Numbered from the stretch's first letter, positions 7,951 through 16,980 are shown. The stretch is 64,000 nt of DNA from Streptomyces sp. NBC_01233 (GCF_035989305.1 NZ_CP108515.1:1-64000), one strand, 5' to 3'. Notes: generated by a model not told the origin, from the sequence alone. Numbers and translations: made by a program.

Positions 7951-10250
7951 CCTACCTCTCACCACGCCAGCGGCAGGCGCACGAAGAACTCCAGCAGGTT
8001 CGGACAGAAGTGGTCGCGTTCTTCACCGAGCGCCTCGGTCCCGCGCTGGACGCAGTGGCTGCTCAGCGGCTGGTGGAGGAGGCAAAGGGGTGGAGTCCGC
8101 AGCCGGTTCGGGTGCTGGCCGCGCATCTGGCCGACCATCCGGACGCCCTGACCGGCCCGTCGGCCTACGCCCCTGCCTCGCTCGTGCGTCTGCTCGGCCT
8201 CCTCCACGCAGCCGGCCACGGTCGCGTGGTGACCAAGCTGGCGTGCGTTGTATGCGGGCGTACCGACCCGCTGCCGCTGGAGACTACGGAGCAGGGCCGC
8301 TGTTGCGGCTGGTGCTACGCCCGCACTCGCTTCCGGCAGTGTGGCCGCTGCGGGCGTGTGGATCAGATCGTCACCACCCGCGACGACGTGCCCATCTGCC
8401 GCGCCTGCTACCGCACCGACCCGTCGGTGGTGGAACCGTGCATCGGCTGCGGCCGGCTACGCGCCCCCGGCCACCGAACCCCGCAGGGTCCGCTGTGCAC
8501 CAACTGCACTCCCAGGCCACCCCGCCCGTGCTCCGGTTGCGGCCGGACGAAGAGGGTCAATGCGAACACCGAGGCCGGACCAGTCTGCGGGGCCTGCTAC
8601 CGGGCCCCAGCTCGTCTGTGTGGCCTGTGCGGAGAGGTCCGCCCGATCCAAGCCCGAGCCGCCGACGGCAGCCCCGACATCTGTATCCGCTGCTACCGAG
8701 GCCCCAAAGGCGAATGCGCCGTCTGCGGCCGGATCCGCCACGGCGGCGCCGTCAGCCAGCGCGGCGGCGCCTTCCACTGCCGTTCCTGCTGGCCCCGGCC
8801 CATCCGCGAATGCGGCATCTGCCACCGCCACGCTCGCACCCACAGCCTCTGGCCTCTCGGCCCGGTCTGCTCCGCATGCCACAGCCTGCGCCGCAGAACC
8901 CCACGGCCCTGCGGCTCCTGCGATCAGCAGAGGGTGATGGTCGGCACCGCTCCCGACGGCTCCGGACTGTGTGCTGGCTGCTGCGGAGACACCGGGCGGT
9001 GCCCCGCTTGCCGGGAGCCCGCCGACCTTCTGGGCGGCGGGCGGTGCGCCCGCTGCACCCTCGCCGGCCGGGTCCACGATCTCCTCACCGGCGACCGCGG
9101 TGCGGTTCCCAACCAGCTGACGGGGCTGGCCGGCGTCCTCACGGGCGCCGAGAACCCCTACCCCGTACTGTCCTGGCTCCACCGCAGCCAGGCCGCCCGC
9201 CTGCTGGCCCACCTCGCGGGCCAGGACAGCCCCATCTCCCACGAACTGCTCGACAACCTGCCTCAGAATGCCCCGACTCGCCATGTCCGAGGCCTGCTGA
9301 TTACCGCGCGCGTCCTGCCCCGGCGCCACGAACACCTGGCTCACCTCGAACACTGGATCACCCACACCATGCCCGCGCTCCTCGAACCTCACCACACGTC
9401 GGTGATCAGGCCTTTTGCCGAATGGCACGTCCTGCGTGACGCCCGCCGCCGCACTACCCGCAATCGCTACTCCGTCGGCGCCGCCAAAGCCGACATCACC
9501 GAAATCCGGACCGCCATCGCCTTTCTGACCTGGCTCGACTCCCACCAGACAAGCCTCGCCGACGCCGATCAGCTCCTCTTCGAACGATGGATGACTGAAC
9601 ACCGCACCCACGTCCGGAAACTGACCAGCTTCATCCGCTGGATCAGGGCACGAGGCCTCAACACTGCGCTGACGACCCCGAAGCGCCCCCGCCAGTTCGC
9701 GGGCAGCTTCCTTGCCGAACGCGACTACACCCACCACCTACGCCGCTGCCTGACCGACGGCAGGCTGCCACGCGAAGTGCGGATCATGGGCGCCCTCGTC
9801 CTCCTCTATGCCCTGCCGCTCAGCCGGATCTCGGAGCTCACGACCACCCAGTTCCGGCGTACGCCGGATGGAGCGTTCCTCACGCTGGGCCGCCACCCCG
9901 TGCTCCTCCCACCCCGCCTCGCCCTCCTGATCGAGGAACAGATGGAAGACCCTGGCACGGGATACTTCCGCCGCCAGCTCGACGACGAGATGCACTACCT
10001 GCTGCCCGGCCAGGCTCCGGGCCGCGCCCGCAACCCCCTCGGCGCCGGCGCCCTCTTGCGCTCACACGGCCTCCCCGTTCTCACCGCACGCAATACCGCA
10101 ATGATCGAAGCCGTCACCGACCTGCCGCCGATCATCGTCGCCGACCTGTTCGGCCTGCACCCCAGCACTGCCAACCGCTGGGCCGGCTACGCCAACGACA
10201 GCTGGACCCACTACCTGGCGGCTCGGGACCAAGACGTGCCGGGGTCCTGA
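7947..10250 (+). CDS. Zinc-ribbon-array protein with degenerate tyrosine-recombinase core
   Basis: Encodes 767 residues from ATG 7947, overlapping the previous stop as ATGA. Residues ~90-375 hold about nine consecutive CxxC...CxxC zinc ribbons, each about 30 residues long (for example CVVCGRTDP, CGRCGRVDQ, CIGCGRLRA, CSGCGRTKR, CGLCGEVRP, CAVCGRIRH, CGICHRHAR). The C-terminal ~350 residues resemble a phage-integrase fold: ALPLSRISELTT carries an Arg, and LFGLHPSTANRWAGYAND resembles the late H...W motif. A clear HxxR box and a nucleophilic Tyr are not evident. It probably acts as a DNA-targeting partner of the active recombinase. Confidence 0.75.
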   Translation: MTYLSPRQRQAHEELQQVRTEVVAFFTERLGPALDAVAAQRLVEEAKGWSPQPVRVLAAHLADHPDALTGPSAYAPASLVRLLGLLHAAGHGRVVTKLACVVCGRTDPLPLETTEQGRCCGWCYARTRFRQCGRCGRVDQIVTTRDDVPICRACYRTDPSVVEPCIGCGRLRAPGHRTPQGPLCTNCTPRPPRPCSGCGRTKRVNANTEAGPVCGACYRAPARLCGLCGEVRPIQARAADGSPDICIRCYRGPKGECAVCGRIRHGGAVSQRGGAFHCRSCWPRPIRECGICHRHARTHSLWPLGPVCSACHSLRRRTPRPCGSCDQQRVMVGTAPDGSGLCAGCCGDTGRCPACREPADLLGGGRCARCTLAGRVHDLLTGDRGAVPNQLTGLAGVLTGAENPYPVLSWLHRSQAARLLAHLAGQDSPISHELLDNLPQNAPTRHVRGLLITARVLPRRHEHLAHLEHWITHTMPALLEPHHTSVIRPFAEWHVLRDARRRTTRNRYSVGAAKADITEIRTAIAFLTWLDSHQTSLADADQLLFERWMTEHRTHVRKLTSFIRWIRARGLNTALTTPKRPRQFAGSFLAERDYTHHLRRCLTDGRLPREVRIMGALVLLYALPLSRISELTTTQFRRTPDGAFLTLGRHPVLLPPRLALLIEEQMEDPGTGYFRRQLDDEMHYLLPGQAPGRARNPLGAGALLRSHGLPVLTARNTAMIEAVTDLPPIIVADLFGLHPSTANRWAGYANDSWTHYLAARDQDVPGS

Positions 10251-10275
10251 CTCTTAATCGGATGTCATGCAGACG

Positions 10276-10761
10276 TCACTGGGCCTCGTCGCTTCGTACA
10301 TTTCCCCGGTACGTCACTGCGTCGGGGCCGATCCCCAGGGCGGTGAGCAGGGTGTTGATCGCGGCTTCGTCGTCCTCAGTGTCCTTGATGACGGACACGA
10401 TGGTGTCCTTCAAAGGGCTGGTGTTCAGCCGGTAGAGAGCGAAGTGGATCCCTCTGATCTGGACCATGGCCACATCGATGTCGGAAAGCTCTTCCCAGCC
10501 GTGCTCGATCGACAGCCTCAGACGGTGCGCCAAGGCCTCCAGCGGAGGCGCGAGGCAGGCAACTTCGCGGAACAGGCCTGCGATGTACCACCACATACTC
10601 GTCTGCCACGCAGGGTTCGGGTTTGGGCACGCTGAGACGGGCGCCTCTAGCCAGTCGGCTTCCGGGCCGGGCACATCGAAGTTCAAGATCTTCCACCCCC
10701 GTTTTGACCGCAGCCTACCTGGATCGTCCAGCCGAACCCATCGAGGCCCTGCCACAGCCAC
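10276..10761 (-). CDS. Hypothetical protein, possible cassette cargo
   Basis: About 161 residues from GTG 10761 (start uncertain). The protein has normal composition: SMWWYIAGLFREVACLAPPL, then a helical region IEHGWEELSDIDVAMVQIRG and an acidic segment VIKDTEDDEAAINTLLTALG. I recognise no family. It lies between the recombinase cassette and the 3' part of the split gene, on the opposite strand, and may be carried by the same insertion. No signal peptide or membrane segment is visible. Confidence 0.55.
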   Translation of the reverse strand: MAVAGPRWVRLDDPGRLRSKRGWKILNFDVPGPEADWLEAPVSACPNPNPAWQTSMWWYIAGLFREVACLAPPLEALAHRLRLSIEHGWEELSDIDVAMVQIRGIHFALYRLNTSPLKDTIVSVIKDTEDDEAAINTLLTALGIGPDAVTYRGNVRSDEAQ

Positions 10762-10774
10762 AGGCTGGGGAATA

Positions 10775-11183
10775 GCGCACAGTCGAAGTACTGCCTCTCC
10801 ACCAGTACGGGGACACGGAGGAGCCGGCCGAGTACCGGGTCTGGGTGCGCGCGCCGCAGCACGTACGGCCCCTGGACGGCGTCTCGTACGACGACGTGCC
10901 CGTCGAGTACCTGGAGCAGCCGTCGGTCGTGGAGCGGGAGCTGGGGCCGCGCCGCCCGTCTGGCTGGGTGCTGGCGAAGGCCGGCGGCCGCGGGCCCGGC
11001 CGGGGCACCGTCCATGCCGTCGATTGCGCGGAGGCGCCGGCCGGGGCGCCGGTGCTCACCCTGGAGCACGCCCTGGACGTGGCGCAGCACCCGGGAACGA
11101 GGCTGTGTTCGCTGTGCGGAGCTGCGGCCGAACTCGACCCGGTCCTCAAGGGCTTCGACCGTGGCTTCGACGGCGAGGGCTGA
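10775..11183 (+). pseudogene. 3' fragment of the interrupted hypothetical gene
   Basis: An open frame without its own good start reads EEPAEYRVWVRAPQHVRPLD, SYDDVPVEYLEQPS, then RGTVHAVDCAEAPAGAPVLT and ends in PGTRLCSLCGAAAELDPVL at 11183. The C...CxxC spacing near the end is what Streptomyces hypothetical proteins of this kind (DUF6233-like C-termini) show. It continues the logic of the 5' fragment at 6193-6345. The recombinase cassette therefore appears to sit inside this gene. Confidence 0.5.
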
Positions 11184-11236
11184 TGCCCGAGTCGGGGCCG
11201 CGCGTACAACGGCGTGTGGCGGCAGGCTCGCCCTGT

Positions 11237-11458
11237 CTAGTCTTCGATCAGTGCCTTGAACTGCGGGCAGCCGACGGCGTGCCACTCCCTGACGAGGATC
11301 TCGCCGTCGACGATCACGACCTCTGCGTGCCACGGCAGGCAGTCGTGGCATGCATAGATCTCGTACGCGTTGCCTTCGTCGTCGAATGCCCGAAGGTCCA
11401 CGCAGCCGACAGGCGCCCGGTAGGTGACGTCCTGGTCCGAGTCTGAACCGTCAGCCAT
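11237..11458 (-). CDS. Small hypothetical protein
   Basis: Encodes 73 residues from ATG 11458. Its start overlaps the end of the 383-residue gene upstream by eight bases, so the two are coupled. The protein is acidic and beta-rich, with a possible metal site: CVDLRAFDDEG, EIYACHDCLPWHAEV, WHAVGCPQF. No family is recognised. It probably works together with the upstream gene. Confidence 0.6.
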   Translation of the reverse strand: MADGSDSDQDVTYRAPVGCVDLRAFDDEGNAYEIYACHDCLPWHAEVVIVDGEILVREWHAVGCPQFKALIED

Positions 11459-12602
11459 CTGCGCGGCTCTTTGCCCTGATCAGCTCGTTGGTGAGCTCCA
11501 CGGTGCCCAGGTACCACCAGAAGATCCAGTCGAGGAACGCTTCGTCGTACTCGCCGCGCTGGTCGGCCCGGCGGTGGCGGAGGTCGAAGCGGTTGGCGAT
11601 CTCGAAGAGGGCGCCCTCGTCCTTGCCGAGCTGGTCCTTGATCAGGGCGCGGCGCTCTTCGAGGACGCGGCCCAGGTTGAAGATGGCCGACCGCTTGCTC
11701 TCGGGGGAGGCGTCCCGGCTCCGGTAGAGCGCGATGGCGTGGCGGACGTCGGCGGTGACGTCGGGTGGGCTGTCGTTGATGGCGCGGTGCACGAGTTCGC
11801 TGCGGGCGTCGTCGGTGACGGCGACCAGGCGCCCGAGGTCTTCCCCCTCCATGGCGAGCTCGTAGTGGATGCCGGCTGCGCGGAGGAGCTCGTTGACCTT
11901 CGCCCGGTACAGGGTGCGGGCCGGCGCGTTGTGGAACTCCGAGTGATGCCAGCCGCAGTTGCAGAAGTCGTGGTAGCGCCGCATCCGGGGGCGGCTGATG
12001 AGGTCGTGGAGGACCTCGATCAGGCCGTAGAAAGTGTCTTCGTCCCAGGTCTCCGGGGCCAGGGGCCACAGGCCGGGGATGCCCAGGCGTCGCTCGATCA
12101 GCGCGGAGGCGTCGGGCAGTGAGTCCGGGGCGTCGACGCACTCCTGCCCGAAGTGCTCCGCCAGGTAGCCGTTGTCCTCGAGGTCGCCGATGATCCTCGC
12201 GAAGTCGCGTCGGGCATCGCGCGCGGTGCTGCCGTCGATGGAAAGGCCCCGGCCCTGCCTCTGCGGCCAGTACGGCCTGGGCGCGGCCGCGGGCCGGATC
12301 TCCGAGGCACGGCTGATGAGCTCGGCGAACCATTCGTGCTTCGTCATCACCGCGGGCGCGGACCGGCCCCATCCGGAGACGGTGCCGCCCCAGGGATCGA
12401 CCTCGTTGTGGTTCGGCATCTCGTCGAAGTCCGCCACGGCCGTCGACCCCGACAGGGCCTCGGTCATGAGCCATTCAGCGCGGTCCGTCCAGGATGATCC
12501 GGTCGACGCAATGATGCGCTCACCTTCGGACACGAACAGGGATACGGGCCAGGTCAGCTCGTAGTTGCTCAGATCCAGACTCACCGCGTCATCATCACCC
12601 AT
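11451..12602 (-). CDS. Hypothetical protein with HEPN-like C-terminus
   Basis: About 383 residues from ATG 12602 (GTG or another ATG slightly upstream or downstream is possible). The N-terminal half is of unknown fold, and a cluster RYHDFCNCGWHHSEFHNAPA near the middle could bind metal. The C-terminal ~90 residues are helical and contain NRFDLRHRRADQRGEYDEAF. R-x4-H within it fits the HEPN RNase signature, followed by a conserved-looking LDWIFWWYLGTVELTNELI helix. HEPN proteins act in toxin and abortive-infection systems. The assignment rests on motif and helix pattern only. Confidence 0.55.
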   Translation of the reverse strand: MGDDDAVSLDLSNYELTWPVSLFVSEGERIIASTGSSWTDRAEWLMTEALSGSTAVADFDEMPNHNEVDPWGGTVSGWGRSAPAVMTKHEWFAELISRASEIRPAAAPRPYWPQRQGRGLSIDGSTARDARRDFARIIGDLEDNGYLAEHFGQECVDAPDSLPDASALIERRLGIPGLWPLAPETWDEDTFYGLIEVLHDLISRPRMRRYHDFCNCGWHHSEFHNAPARTLYRAKVNELLRAAGIHYELAMEGEDLGRLVAVTDDARSELVHRAINDSPPDVTADVRHAIALYRSRDASPESKRSAIFNLGRVLEERRALIKDQLGKDEGALFEIANRFDLRHRRADQRGEYDEAFLDWIFWWYLGTVELTNELIRAKSRADG

Positions 12603-12728
12603 TTGCCTGCCCGCCGGGACGGCATCGGTGAACATGCCGTGCCTCGCCCTCAAACGGTCGTACGACGATCCGTGCAGTTGTGCGGGAACTGGGCTGGCGC
12701 TGTCAGAGCCCGCTGTCACCATCCGGGC

Positions 12729-14009
12729 ATGGCCCAGATCAGCCCCAGGCTCGCCCGCACGTACTTCGCGGAGATCGCCGCCGGATCCGCCGTCCCGCTC
12801 GACGTGGACGACCTCGTGAGCATGGTGCGGCTGCGCCAGCACGGCCACGTCGTCCTCGGCCACGTCGCGCTCCGCTGCTACAAGTTCAGGTCGAAGTGGA
12901 CCTACGACGAACGCGACATCCGCCGCGCCGCCCAGGTGTTCGCCGACTTCCGCCTGGACCCCAGCGACGTCGTCGAGGTCCAGCTGCCGCCCTACCGCGA
13001 GCACGGCGACCAGGATCCGGAAGAACGAGGCCGGTCTGACTGGCGTGAGCGGATCGCCTCTTGGATGTACTGGCACGCCCGGCACACGCACCAGCGGGAG
13101 CGACCGTACGACGAGCGGGACGACAGCTGGCAGCGCATCGGCGCCAGCGGGCTGCCGGGCGAATTGACCTGGGAGGAGTTCCTCGCGGCGTCCATCGGCA
13201 GCCGGCGGAGCATCGGCAACACCAGGCCGCTGGAGCTGATGACTCGCTCGGACAGCGGCCTCTTCCTGCCGAGGGCCTACGCCGACCTGCTCGACCGCTG
13301 GGAACAGGTGACAGAGGAACTCGTCGGCCGGGCCCAGACCTGCAGCCGCTGCCGCGCCCCAGGCCCCCGGTGGGGCGCCTGGCGCACGCCGAGCCCGCAC
13401 GGCTACGTCACCCTGTGCCCGCCATGCTCGGGCGCCACCTTCCAGCGGTACACCGGTCACCTCCACGGCGTGCTCTACGCGTCGGCCCGCACGCGCAGCA
13501 CCCGCGCCGACGGATACCTGTGCCGCATGTGCGCGGAGACCCGGGCATCGGTCTGGGACCACTGCCACGACCACGGCTACGTGCGCGGCCCGCTGTGCGC
13601 CAGCTGCAACACCTTCGAAGGGAAGAGCTCGGCGCACTCCTTCTTGCGGGACAAGGAAGGCTCCGCGCTGCATCTGCTGGAGTGCCGCGGCTGCCTGGAG
13701 GGGCGTACCCTGCCCGGCCGCTACCACGCCGCCCTCGCCCGGATGCATCTGGAGGCGACCGAGCGCCACGTCATCCGTTCCCGCCGCTGCAGGCGCGAGC
13801 CGTGGATCGAGGGCGTCGAACTCGACCGCGGCGCGTACCGCTTCGAGCTGTCCTGCTGGTGGCACGACGCACGTTGGACGAAGACCGTGACGGTGGTGGA
13901 GGCCGCGATGCTGGTGCGGGAGTTCGTCGACCAGGCGCTCGCGGCCGCGCAGCCGACCGCCGTGGTGCCGGCCCCGCGCGCGGCATCGGACACGCCGTCC
14001 CCTGCGTGA
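12729..14009 (+). CDS. Endonuclease VII-domain (HNH superfamily) protein
   Basis: About 426 residues from ATG 12729. The first ~250 residues are a basic, unrecognised region with WRERIASWMYWHARHTHQRE. Residues ~255-315 hold a treble-clef zinc site: CRMCAETRASVWDHCHDHGY, VRGPLCASCNTFEGK. The D-H...H/VRG.LC..CN pattern is that of recombination endonuclease VII (T4 gp49 family), which cleaves branched DNA. Two more CxxC pairs (CSRCRAPG, LCPPCSG) come earlier. Such genes are common on actinobacterial plasmids and phages. A bidirectional terminator separates it from tpg. Confidence 0.75.
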   Translation: MAQISPRLARTYFAEIAAGSAVPLDVDDLVSMVRLRQHGHVVLGHVALRCYKFRSKWTYDERDIRRAAQVFADFRLDPSDVVEVQLPPYREHGDQDPEERGRSDWRERIASWMYWHARHTHQRERPYDERDDSWQRIGASGLPGELTWEEFLAASIGSRRSIGNTRPLELMTRSDSGLFLPRAYADLLDRWEQVTEELVGRAQTCSRCRAPGPRWGAWRTPSPHGYVTLCPPCSGATFQRYTGHLHGVLYASARTRSTRADGYLCRMCAETRASVWDHCHDHGYVRGPLCASCNTFEGKSSAHSFLRDKEGSALHLLECRGCLEGRTLPGRYHAALARMHLEATERHVIRSRRCRREPWIEGVELDRGAYRFELSCWWHDARWTKTVTVVEAAMLVREFVDQALAAAQPTAVVPAPRAASDTPSPA

Positions 14010-14021
14010 CTGCGGGAAACG

Positions 14022-14054
14022 GAGCGAGCCCGGACCGTCGGTCCGGGCTCGCTC
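14022..14054. terminator. Bidirectional terminator between endonuclease gene and tpg
   Basis: GAGCGAGCCCGGAC (14022-14035) pairs perfectly with GTCCGGGCTCGCTC (14041-14054) around CGTCG. It lies between two convergent genes and can serve both. Confidence 0.85.
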
Positions 14055-14071
14055 TCGTTCGGGGTACGGCC

Positions 14072-14635
14072 CTACAGGTCGAACTCCAGGTCCAGTACGT
14101 CGTTGATCTCGACTTCCTCGAGGGACCCGGCACGTCGGCCGCCATCCTGGAAGTAGACCTCCTTGAGGGCTTCGGCCGTGAGCTGGCGCAGGGTGTTCTC
14201 ACTGGCTCCCTGCTGCTGGGCGTCGAAGAGCCGGGCGGCGTGCTGCGGGGGCAGGGCGACGGTGAGGTGCCGGATACGGTCCTCGTCCGTCGTGTCGATC
14301 GGCGCCCCGGCGTACCCGAGGCGGGCGTGGACGTCGATGACGATGCCGCCGGTGGTCGCCGCCTTCTCCCGGGCCTTGGCCCGGATCTGCGGCTGCCAGC
14401 GCTTCTTCACCTCGCGCTCCAGGCGCGCGGCGAGGCCGGCGCGCGGCTTCTTGGCCTTGCCCGCGACGTACCGCTCCACCTGCCGCTGGGAGATCCCGAG
14501 TGCTTCGGCGGCCGACTTCGTCCCCTTTAGCTGCTTGACCAGGTACCGCATCTGCGTGCCCGCGCCCTTGGGCGCGGGGCGGGTGAACGCCTTCTGCACC
14601 GCCTGGTCCAGGCCGTCCCCGAACTCCTTGGCCAT
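14072..14635 (-). CDS. tpg: Terminal protein Tpg
   Basis: Encodes 187 residues, the usual Tpg length (~184). The N-terminus QKAFTRPAPKGAGTQMRYLV, the HTH region AAEALGISQRQVERYVAG, the segment KKRWQPQIRAKAREKAATTG and the C-terminus LKEVYFQDGGRRAG all match Streptomyces terminal proteins. Tpg becomes covalently linked to the 5' telomere ends and primes patch synthesis of the 3' overhang; the Tap protein positions it there. It starts 15 bp after the tap stop, with GGGGAG upstream of its ATG, forming the classical tap-tpg operon. The telomere it should serve is at the start of this window. Confidence 0.95.
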   Translation of the reverse strand: MAKEFGDGLDQAVQKAFTRPAPKGAGTQMRYLVKQLKGTKSAAEALGISQRQVERYVAGKAKKPRAGLAARLEREVKKRWQPQIRAKAREKAATTGGIVIDVHARLGYAGAPIDTTDEDRIRHLTVALPPQHAARLFDAQQQGASENTLRQLTAEALKEVYFQDGGRRAGSLEEVEINDVLDLEFDL

Positions 14636-14650
14636 CGCCTGTCTGCTCCC

Positions 14651-16888
14651 CTACTCGCCGTTGTCGTCGTCGGTGACGGTGCCGTCCTTGATGTAACGGG
14701 CGAGGTTGAGCTCCGGGGCGTTGAACCGCTCGCGGACCTCCTCGCCCCACAGCACGCTCTGGGTGCCCTCCCACTTGACCAGGCCGGGGTTCACCCCGAG
14801 CTTGAACCCGCCCGGGAGCGGCTTGCCCTCCCGGTAGGGCAGGAAGTCCAGCGGGGTCTCGCCGCCTGCGGCGTAGACGACGCAGTCGGACAGGATCGCG
14901 ATCGGGTACTGCCCGGTGAACGCCGCGTGCTTGACGATCTTGCGGTGCAGGTTGATCCGGGTGCGCGAGATGACCGCCGCGCGGATGTCCGGCCGCCACG
15001 TCGGACGGGCCAGCGCGCGCCACGGCTCGCCCGGCCGCCAGCCCTCGCCACGCGGCCGCTCGCGCAGCTTGCCCAGGCCGCCCTTCACGGTCGCCTTGAT
15101 GGCCGAGGCGACAATCGCCATCTGAGGGTCGCGTGCCTTGTAGCCGTTCATCGCCTCCAGGAAGTCGGCCGGGGCGAGGTCTGCGTCGACGCCGAGGTCG
15201 GCCATGGTCGCGAGGTAGGCGTCGCGCAGGCGGTTGTACCAGCCGTCCAGGTAGCGGCCGTTGTCGTCCCGGACGTACGCCTCGGTCGGCGCGACGTCGT
15301 AGCCGAGCTCCACCGCGTACGCCACCGTCGGCGTCGCGTACCAGGCCGGCCCCGTCGGACGCTCCCCCTTCGGAGTGAACGGGGAGGGCAGCAGGCTGCC
15401 GTCCAGCTGCACCCAGTCCTTGCCGACCTTCACCTTCGACATGTCGACGTGGCTCAGGTCCACCAGCCACGATCCGGGCAGCTTCGGGTCGAAGACCGGG
15501 TTCTTGACGTGCGTGGGTGCGCCCAGGCCGACGGGGAGGCCGTTGGCGCCTGCGGCGAAGGCCATGTTGACGTCCAGGCCGACGAGGTGGCGCAGGGTGC
15601 ACTCGGCGTCGGTCATGGGCCGGGCCCAGTCGTACGCCTCCTCGAAGAGCTTCTCGGCGGGGCCGCGGACGTGGAAGCGCCCCAGGTCCTTGAGCAGCGG
15701 GTGCCCGTCCGGGGCCTCGCACGGCGCCGGATCGACAGGGTCCTTGCCCAGGGAGCCGGGGGTCTTCTCGTCGGCCTGGCGCAGGGCGCCGGTCTCCTCG
15801 TCCCGCACGGCGTAGGTCGGCGGGTGCAGGGCGGTCATCAGCTCCAGGCCGGTGACGGCGGAGGAGCCGCGCGGCGTCATCACCCGGGTCGCGTACACGC
15901 CCAGGAGCCGGGCGAGTTCCGCCGGCGCCAGCTGTCCCGCCGCGCCCCAGTGACGGGTGTCCAGCGCGTTCCACGAGGGGATGCACAGCTGGACGCACTG
16001 CCGGTCGGAGCCCTTGGCGGGCCTGTAAATCCGGGCCCAGGGCCCGAAGCCGCGCTTGGTGAGCTGCCAGTCGGCGCGGGTCAGCTGGCGGATGACCTTG
16101 TGGCCCTCCGGGATGCGCCCGGCGGCCCGCTCCTCCGGCGTGAGGGTGGCCGGCAGGCCGTAGCGCTCCAGTGCGGCCGCGGTGAGGATGATCAGCGGGT
16201 CGGCGTCCTTGCCGGGACCGACGAGCTTCGGCTGCCCGAGCTTGGCCTCCTTGAGGGTCCAGTCCACCAGGGACGGCAGGGACTTGGCGGGCACGTCCAG
16301 GACCAGGCCGCCGGTGCAGTACGCCAGCACCTTCCCGTCCTCGACGTCCAGGACCGCCAGCGGGCCGTTCTCGAACCGCGGGTCGGTGCCGCCCGCCGGG
16401 GTGTTCGCCGGGGCGGCCTTCTTCGCCGCCGGGCGGCGCGACGTCGACGACGTCCTGGTGGTGCTCGCCGGGCGGGTCTCGGCGGCCGGAGCAGCAGCGG
16501 CGACGGGACCAGGCGCGGGGGTCTGGGTGTTGTCGGTTTCAGTCATGGCCGCAGCCTCGGAGGCCGGGCCTGTGGACAGAGTCGGCGCTTCGGCCGGGGC
16601 GGGCGCCCCGGTGAACGTGGCGGGCACCGGGGCGCCCGGCTCCTCGGGCGCGGGGTAGAGCTCGGCGAGCTGCTTCAGCAGTCGCGCGTACGCGTCCCGT
16701 TCCGGCGGGCGGGGCTCGGTCTTGCCCGACTCCCAGCCGGACACCGTGGCGCGGCGCACCTTCAGTGCGATGGCCACCTCGTCGATCGTCAGGCCGTGCG
16801 CGGCACGCAGCCGCTTGCGCTCCGCCGGCGGCGGAAGCGTGGCGCGGGACGCGATCAAGGCGTCGACCGCGTCGAACAACTCGGACAT
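14651..16888 (-). CDS. tap: Telomere-associated protein Tap
   Basis: Encodes 745 residues, close to TapL of S. coelicolor (about 740). Residues ~20-80 form an XRE-type HTH with LRAAHGLTIDEVAIALKVRR and ATVSGWESGKTEPRPPERDA, the Tap signature. A low-complexity Pro/Ala/Thr linker (about 85-160) separates it from a ~560-residue C-terminal region related to the nuclease/polymerase-like Tap core (GLDVNMAFAAGANGLPVGLG, PGSWLVDLSHVDMSKVKVG). Tap binds the folded 3' telomere overhang and recruits Tpg. A strong AAAGGAGGTG ribosome site precedes the ATG. The promoter faces the zeta-toxin gene across a CGTACG array. Confidence 0.95.
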   Translation of the reverse strand: MSELFDAVDALIASRATLPPPAERKRLRAAHGLTIDEVAIALKVRRATVSGWESGKTEPRPPERDAYARLLKQLAELYPAPEEPGAPVPATFTGAPAPAEAPTLSTGPASEAAAMTETDNTQTPAPGPVAAAAPAAETRPASTTRTSSTSRRPAAKKAAPANTPAGGTDPRFENGPLAVLDVEDGKVLAYCTGGLVLDVPAKSLPSLVDWTLKEAKLGQPKLVGPGKDADPLIILTAAALERYGLPATLTPEERAAGRIPEGHKVIRQLTRADWQLTKRGFGPWARIYRPAKGSDRQCVQLCIPSWNALDTRHWGAAGQLAPAELARLLGVYATRVMTPRGSSAVTGLELMTALHPPTYAVRDEETGALRQADEKTPGSLGKDPVDPAPCEAPDGHPLLKDLGRFHVRGPAEKLFEEAYDWARPMTDAECTLRHLVGLDVNMAFAAGANGLPVGLGAPTHVKNPVFDPKLPGSWLVDLSHVDMSKVKVGKDWVQLDGSLLPSPFTPKGERPTGPAWYATPTVAYAVELGYDVAPTEAYVRDDNGRYLDGWYNRLRDAYLATMADLGVDADLAPADFLEAMNGYKARDPQMAIVASAIKATVKGGLGKLRERPRGEGWRPGEPWRALARPTWRPDIRAAVISRTRINLHRKIVKHAAFTGQYPIAILSDCVVYAAGGETPLDFLPYREGKPLPGGFKLGVNPGLVKWEGTQSVLWGEEVRERFNAPELNLARYIKDGTVTDDDNGE

Positions 16889-16908
16889 GCAACACCTCCT
16901 TTCGTCGA

Positions 16909-16962
16909 TTCTAGCACATGGAGCGAACGAATGCCGTACGTTTGACGTACGAAATGCGTACG
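16909..16962. promoter_or_regulatory. Divergent tap/zeta promoter region with three CGTACG boxes
   Basis: CGTACG occurs at 16935-16940, 16946-16951 and 16957-16962, exactly 11 bp apart, so all three face the same side of the helix. On the minus strand TAGAAT (16914-16909) is a good -10 for tap. On the plus strand TTGACG (about 16942) could be the -35 for the toxin gene. The boxes overlap both promoters and suggest one operator controlling tap-tpg and the zeta gene. Confidence 0.6.
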
Positions 16963-16980
16963 CAACTGTGGAGAGGTGCG

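Noticed and set aside
14927..16945. 672-codon plus-strand frame opposite tap
   Set aside because: Tap on the minus strand is unmistakable; the plus frame is an antisense shadow with no family resemblance.
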